The notes below the pieces were generated by a model. The model made no database searches, had not been told where the DNA came from, and saw only the letters and a program-made list of their open reading frames with translations. The position numbers and the translations under genes were made by a program. Positions 34,301 through 36,887 of a DNA stretch of 36,887 nt are shown in pieces (the first letter of the stretch is position 1; every line of letters begins with the position of its first letter). The DNA comes from an uncultured Muriicola sp. (GTDB taxonomy: Bacteria; Bacteroidota; Bacteroidia; Flavobacteriales; Flavobacteriaceae), in assembly GCF_947258935.1 (NCBI RefSeq), contig NZ_CAMYKH010000012.1:1-36887 (forward strand). Direction: 5' to 3'.

Positions 34301-36887
34301 ATGGAGCAAACTAAACCCTATATCCCGAAGAATAAGATCAGAATTGTTACTGCAGCCTCGCTATTTGATGGTCATGATGCGGCTATCAACATAATGCGAC
34401 GCATTATCCAATCAACCGGAGTAGAGGTGATCCATTTAGGACATGATCGTTCTGTTTTGGAAGTGGTGAATTGTGCCATCCAGGAAGATGCCAACTCAAT
34501 CGCCTTGACTTCCTATCAAGGGGGGCATAATGAGTATTTCACTTATATGTACGACCTTCTTAAGGAACGAGGTGCAGGGCATATAAAGATCTTCGGAGGT
34601 GGGGGAGGTGTTATATTACCCAAAGAAATTGAGGTCTTGATGAAATACGGCATCACCCGTATCTATTCTCCCGATGATGGCAGAACAATGGGATTGCAGG
34701 GAATGATCAATGACCTGGTAATGCAATCTGATTATCCTACACCCCCTTTGGTCTTGCCAAAAGGTAAAGATCTGTTAACCTCATTGAAGAACAAGGACAT
34801 AACTACAATAGCTCGCTTAATTAGTCTGGCAGAGAATGATCAGCAGTCTTTTGAGAATCACTATAAGGGATTACCTCCAACTAAAAAAAAGGTGCCGGTT
34901 CTTGGAATTACAGGAACAGGAGGAGCAGGGAAATCGAGTTTGGTCGATGAATTGGTACGCCGGTTTTTATTCGACTTTCCCGAAAAGACCATAGGTCTTG
35001 TTTCAGTTGACCCATCTAAACGGAAGACAGGAGGTGCACTCTTGGGAGATCGTATCCGAATGAACTCCATAAATAATGACCGGGTATATATGCGTTCGCT
35101 GGCAACCCGCCAGTCTAATCTCGCCCTTTCCAGATATGTAGGAGATGCGTTGAATATTCTCCAGCAGGCAGAATTCGACCTTCTTATTCTTGAAACTTCA
35201 GGAATAGGGCAGTCCGATACGGAGATCGTGGAGCACAGTGATATGTCGCTTTATGTGATGACACCAGAATTTGGTGCGGCCACTCAGTTAGAGAAAATAG
35301 ACATGCTAGATTTTGCAGATCTGGTCGCCATAAATAAGTTTGATAAGCGTGGTTCCCTGGATGCACTCCGGGATGTTCGTAAACAATATACACGTAATAA
35401 TAACCTGTGGGATGTAGAACCGGAATCTCTTCCTATTTATGGAACTATTGCCTCTCAGTTCAATGATCCGGGGATGAACAGTCTTTATAAGGCCGTAATG
35501 CAGCAATTGGAAGAGAAAACGGGAGCGGAACTGCGGTCTGAGTTCACTGTGGCAATAGATGAACCGGAAAAACGCTTTATTATTCCGCCGGCCAGAACTC
35601 GCTATTTATCAGAGATCGCAGAAGCAAATAGAGGGTACGATCTGCAAGTAGATATACAAAGTAGCACTGCACAAACGCTTTATGGGGTCTATAAAACCAT
35701 TCTATCTGTGGTGTCTGAAAATGAAACGAAGAGCAAAGAAACAACCTTGCCATATATACTGGAGGTGGGCTTAGATGAGGAAGGGCTTTTAAAAGATGTA
35801 CATGAAGAACATAAAGCCTTTTTAAAACTTCTTATTGCAGAATTTAACAGGAATAAATTAAACCTCGACCCATATCACTGGCAAACAATTATTCAATGGG
35901 CATCTAAGGTACAGCGTTATAAAGAGCCGATCTACCAATTTAAAGTGCGAGATAAGGTAATTGATATTGAGACCCATTCAGAGTCGTTGTCTTATACACA
36001 GATCCCAAAAGTGGTTCTACCGAGATATCAGGCCTGGGGTGATCTGTTGCGATGGTCCCTGCAGGAGAATGTTCCCGGATTTTTTCCTTACACGGCCGGA
36101 CTTTATCCCTTTAAACGTACAGAAGAAGATCCTACACGAATGTTTGCTGGAGAAGGTGGGCCCGAACGGACGAACAGACGCTTTCATTATGTTAGCCTTG
36201 ATCTGAAGGCAAAACGACTTTCTACAGCATTTGACTCCGTTACACTTTATGGTCATGATCCTGGGGAACGCCTGGACATTTATGGAAAGATTGGAAATGC
36301 AGGAGTCTCAATCTGTTGTCTTGATGATGCAAAAAAACTCTATTCAGGTTTTGATCTGTCCGATCCCATGACCTCTGTAAGTATGACCATTAATGGTCCG
36401 GCTCCTATGTTACTCGCATTTTTCTTAAATGCGGCCATTGATCAGAATTGCGAAAAGTATATAGTAGAACAAGGACTTGAGAAAGAGACAGCCAAAAAGA
36501 TAAAGGAACTTCTAAAGGACAGTAAGGAAGGTCAACCTACATATTCGGGTAAGTTGCCTGAAGGCAATAATGGTCTAGGACTTATGCTCCTTGGAGTTAC
36601 CGGAGATCAGGTACTACCGGCGGATGTCTATGAGACTATCAAAAAGAAGACCTTAAAGGAAGTTAGAGGTACAGTACAGGCCGATATTTTGAAAGAAGAT
36701 CAGGCACAAAACACCTGTATTTTCTCTACCGAATTTGCTTTGCGGCTTATGGGTGACGTACAGGAATATTTTATTGAAAATAAGGTCCGTAACTTTTATT
36801 CAGTCTCTATTTCGGGCTACCATATTGCGGAAGCGGGTGCCAATCCTATCACTCAATTGGCCTTTACGCTATCCAACGGATTTACCT
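34301..36887 (+). CDS. icmF: Isobutyryl-CoA mutase fused to G-protein chaperone (IcmF), 3' truncated
   Basis: 862 codons are present from ATG 34301 to the window end, of an expected 1100 or so. Order of domains: B12-binding domain ([13 protein letters not shown], with the cobalt-ligand His in DGH, residues about 1-135), MeaI-type GTPase (P-loop [29 protein letters not shown], about 190-450), linker, and the substrate-binding mutase barrel ([41 protein letters not shown] with the substrate-site Tyr-His). It interconverts isobutyryl-CoA and butyryl-CoA with radical chemistry. Q803 (before NTCIF) occupies the place of Arg207 in methylmalonyl-CoA mutase, as in IcmF; Y602 (GLY) is where a Phe is typical. 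The gene is divergent from purU with a 143-base gap. Confidence 0.95.
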   Translation, partial: MEQTKPYIPKNKIRIVTAASLFDGHDAAINIMRRIIQSTGVEVIHLGHDRSVLEVVNCAIQEDANSIALTSYQGGHNEYFTYMYDLLKERGAGHIKIFGGGGGVILPKEIEVLMKYGITRIYSPDDGRTMGLQGMINDLVMQSDYPTPPLVLPKGKDLLTSLKNKDITTIARLISLAENDQQSFENHYKGLPPTKKKVPVLGITGTGGAGKSSLVDELVRRFLFDFPEKTIGLVSVDPSKRKTGGALLGDRIRMNSINNDRVYMRSLATRQSNLALSRYVGDALNILQQAEFDLLILETSGIGQSDTEIVEHSDMSLYVMTPEFGAATQLEKIDMLDFADLVAINKFDKRGSLDALRDVRKQYTRNNNLWDVEPESLPIYGTIASQFNDPGMNSLYKAVMQQLEEKTGAELRSEFTVAIDEPEKRFIIPPARTRYLSEIAEANRGYDLQVDIQSSTAQTLYGVYKTILSVVSENETKSKETTLPYILEVGLDEEGLLKDVHEEHKAFLKLLIAEFNRNKLNLDPYHWQTIIQWASKVQRYKEPIYQFKVRDKVIDIETHSESLSYTQIPKVVLPRYQAWGDLLRWSLQENVPGFFPYTAGLYPFKRTEEDPTRMFAGEGGPERTNRRFHYVSLDLKAKRLSTAFDSVTLYGHDPGERLDIYGKIGNAGVSICCLDDAKKLYSGFDLSDPMTSVSMTINGPAPMLLAFFLNAAIDQNCEKYIVEQGLEKETAKKIKELLKDSKEGQPTYSGKLPEGNNGLGLMLLGVTGDQVLPADVYETIKKKTLKEVRGTVQADILKEDQAQNTCIFSTEFALRLMGDVQEYFIENKVRNFYSVSISGYHIAEAGANPITQLAFTLSNGFT

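Overview
The window is two DNAs joined at base 1122. Bases 1-1121 are GC-rich and carry the end of a trigger-factor gene followed by clpP, the usual gammaproteobacterial order. From the GATC at 1122 onward the DNA is AT-rich and reads as one chromosome segment of a marine-type flavobacterium (Bacteroidota). Evidence for that host: divergent type II and type III glutamine synthetases, Bacteroidota promoter elements (TAnnTTTG, twice with an upstream TTG), little Shine-Dalgarno sequence, a BlaI/M56 pair with a TonB-plug-like tail, and a 50-residue protein that resembles a flavobacterial small family. The window also begins with GATC, so the left 1.1 kb is most simply a co-ligated Sau3AI-type fragment. 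The 494-codon ORF across the join is not a natural gene.

Region by region. 1122-6817: 3' half of a sugar/H+ symporter, a signal-less GH2-like TIM-barrel glycosidase and an 1157-residue GH94/GH149-like phosphorylase, together a cytoplasmic oligosaccharide-use cassette (probably beta-1,3-glucan oligosaccharides). 6824-8394 (minus): a split two-gene YeeE/YedE sulfur-compound transporter and a lipocalin-like lipoprotein. 8676-18410: a tight ten-gene operon of acyl-CoA enzymes: two acyl-CoA dehydrogenases, an APH-type kinase, three SDRs, an ECI1-like isomerase, two medium-chain reductases and a MaoC hydratase. Its kinase/dehydrogenase pair equals the two halves of human ACAD11 and resembles LvaA/LvaC of levulinate catabolism, so I read it as a pathway for 4-hydroxyacyl-CoA or related acids through a phosphorylated intermediate. 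This is the most interesting system here.

18411-19111: a 139-bp tandem repeat array beside a tRNA-Arg(ACG) with its own terminator and promoter; the tRNA has an unusual A19/U56 pair in place of G19/C56. 19223-20340: apt, a convergent 50-residue protein and an AT-rich gap. 20380-23655: an M56 membrane peptidase/BlaI repressor operon divergent from a Ca2+/Na+ antiporter, with three perfect AACTA-N6-TAGTT dyads at exact 20-bp spacing between them. 23754-27167: divergent GSII and GSIII genes. 27247-30975: purM, a Rieske lipoprotein, prfA and pyrF. 30972-36887: a 64-residue hypothetical protein, a secreted DUF1579 protein, a PfkB kinase, purU, and icmF (B12-dependent isobutyryl-CoA mutase fused to its G-protein chaperone), cut by the window end.

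The acyl-CoA operon and IcmF both feed short or branched acyl-CoAs into central metabolism, but they are about 16 kb apart and a direct link is only a guess. All calls come from reading the sequence; no database search was run.
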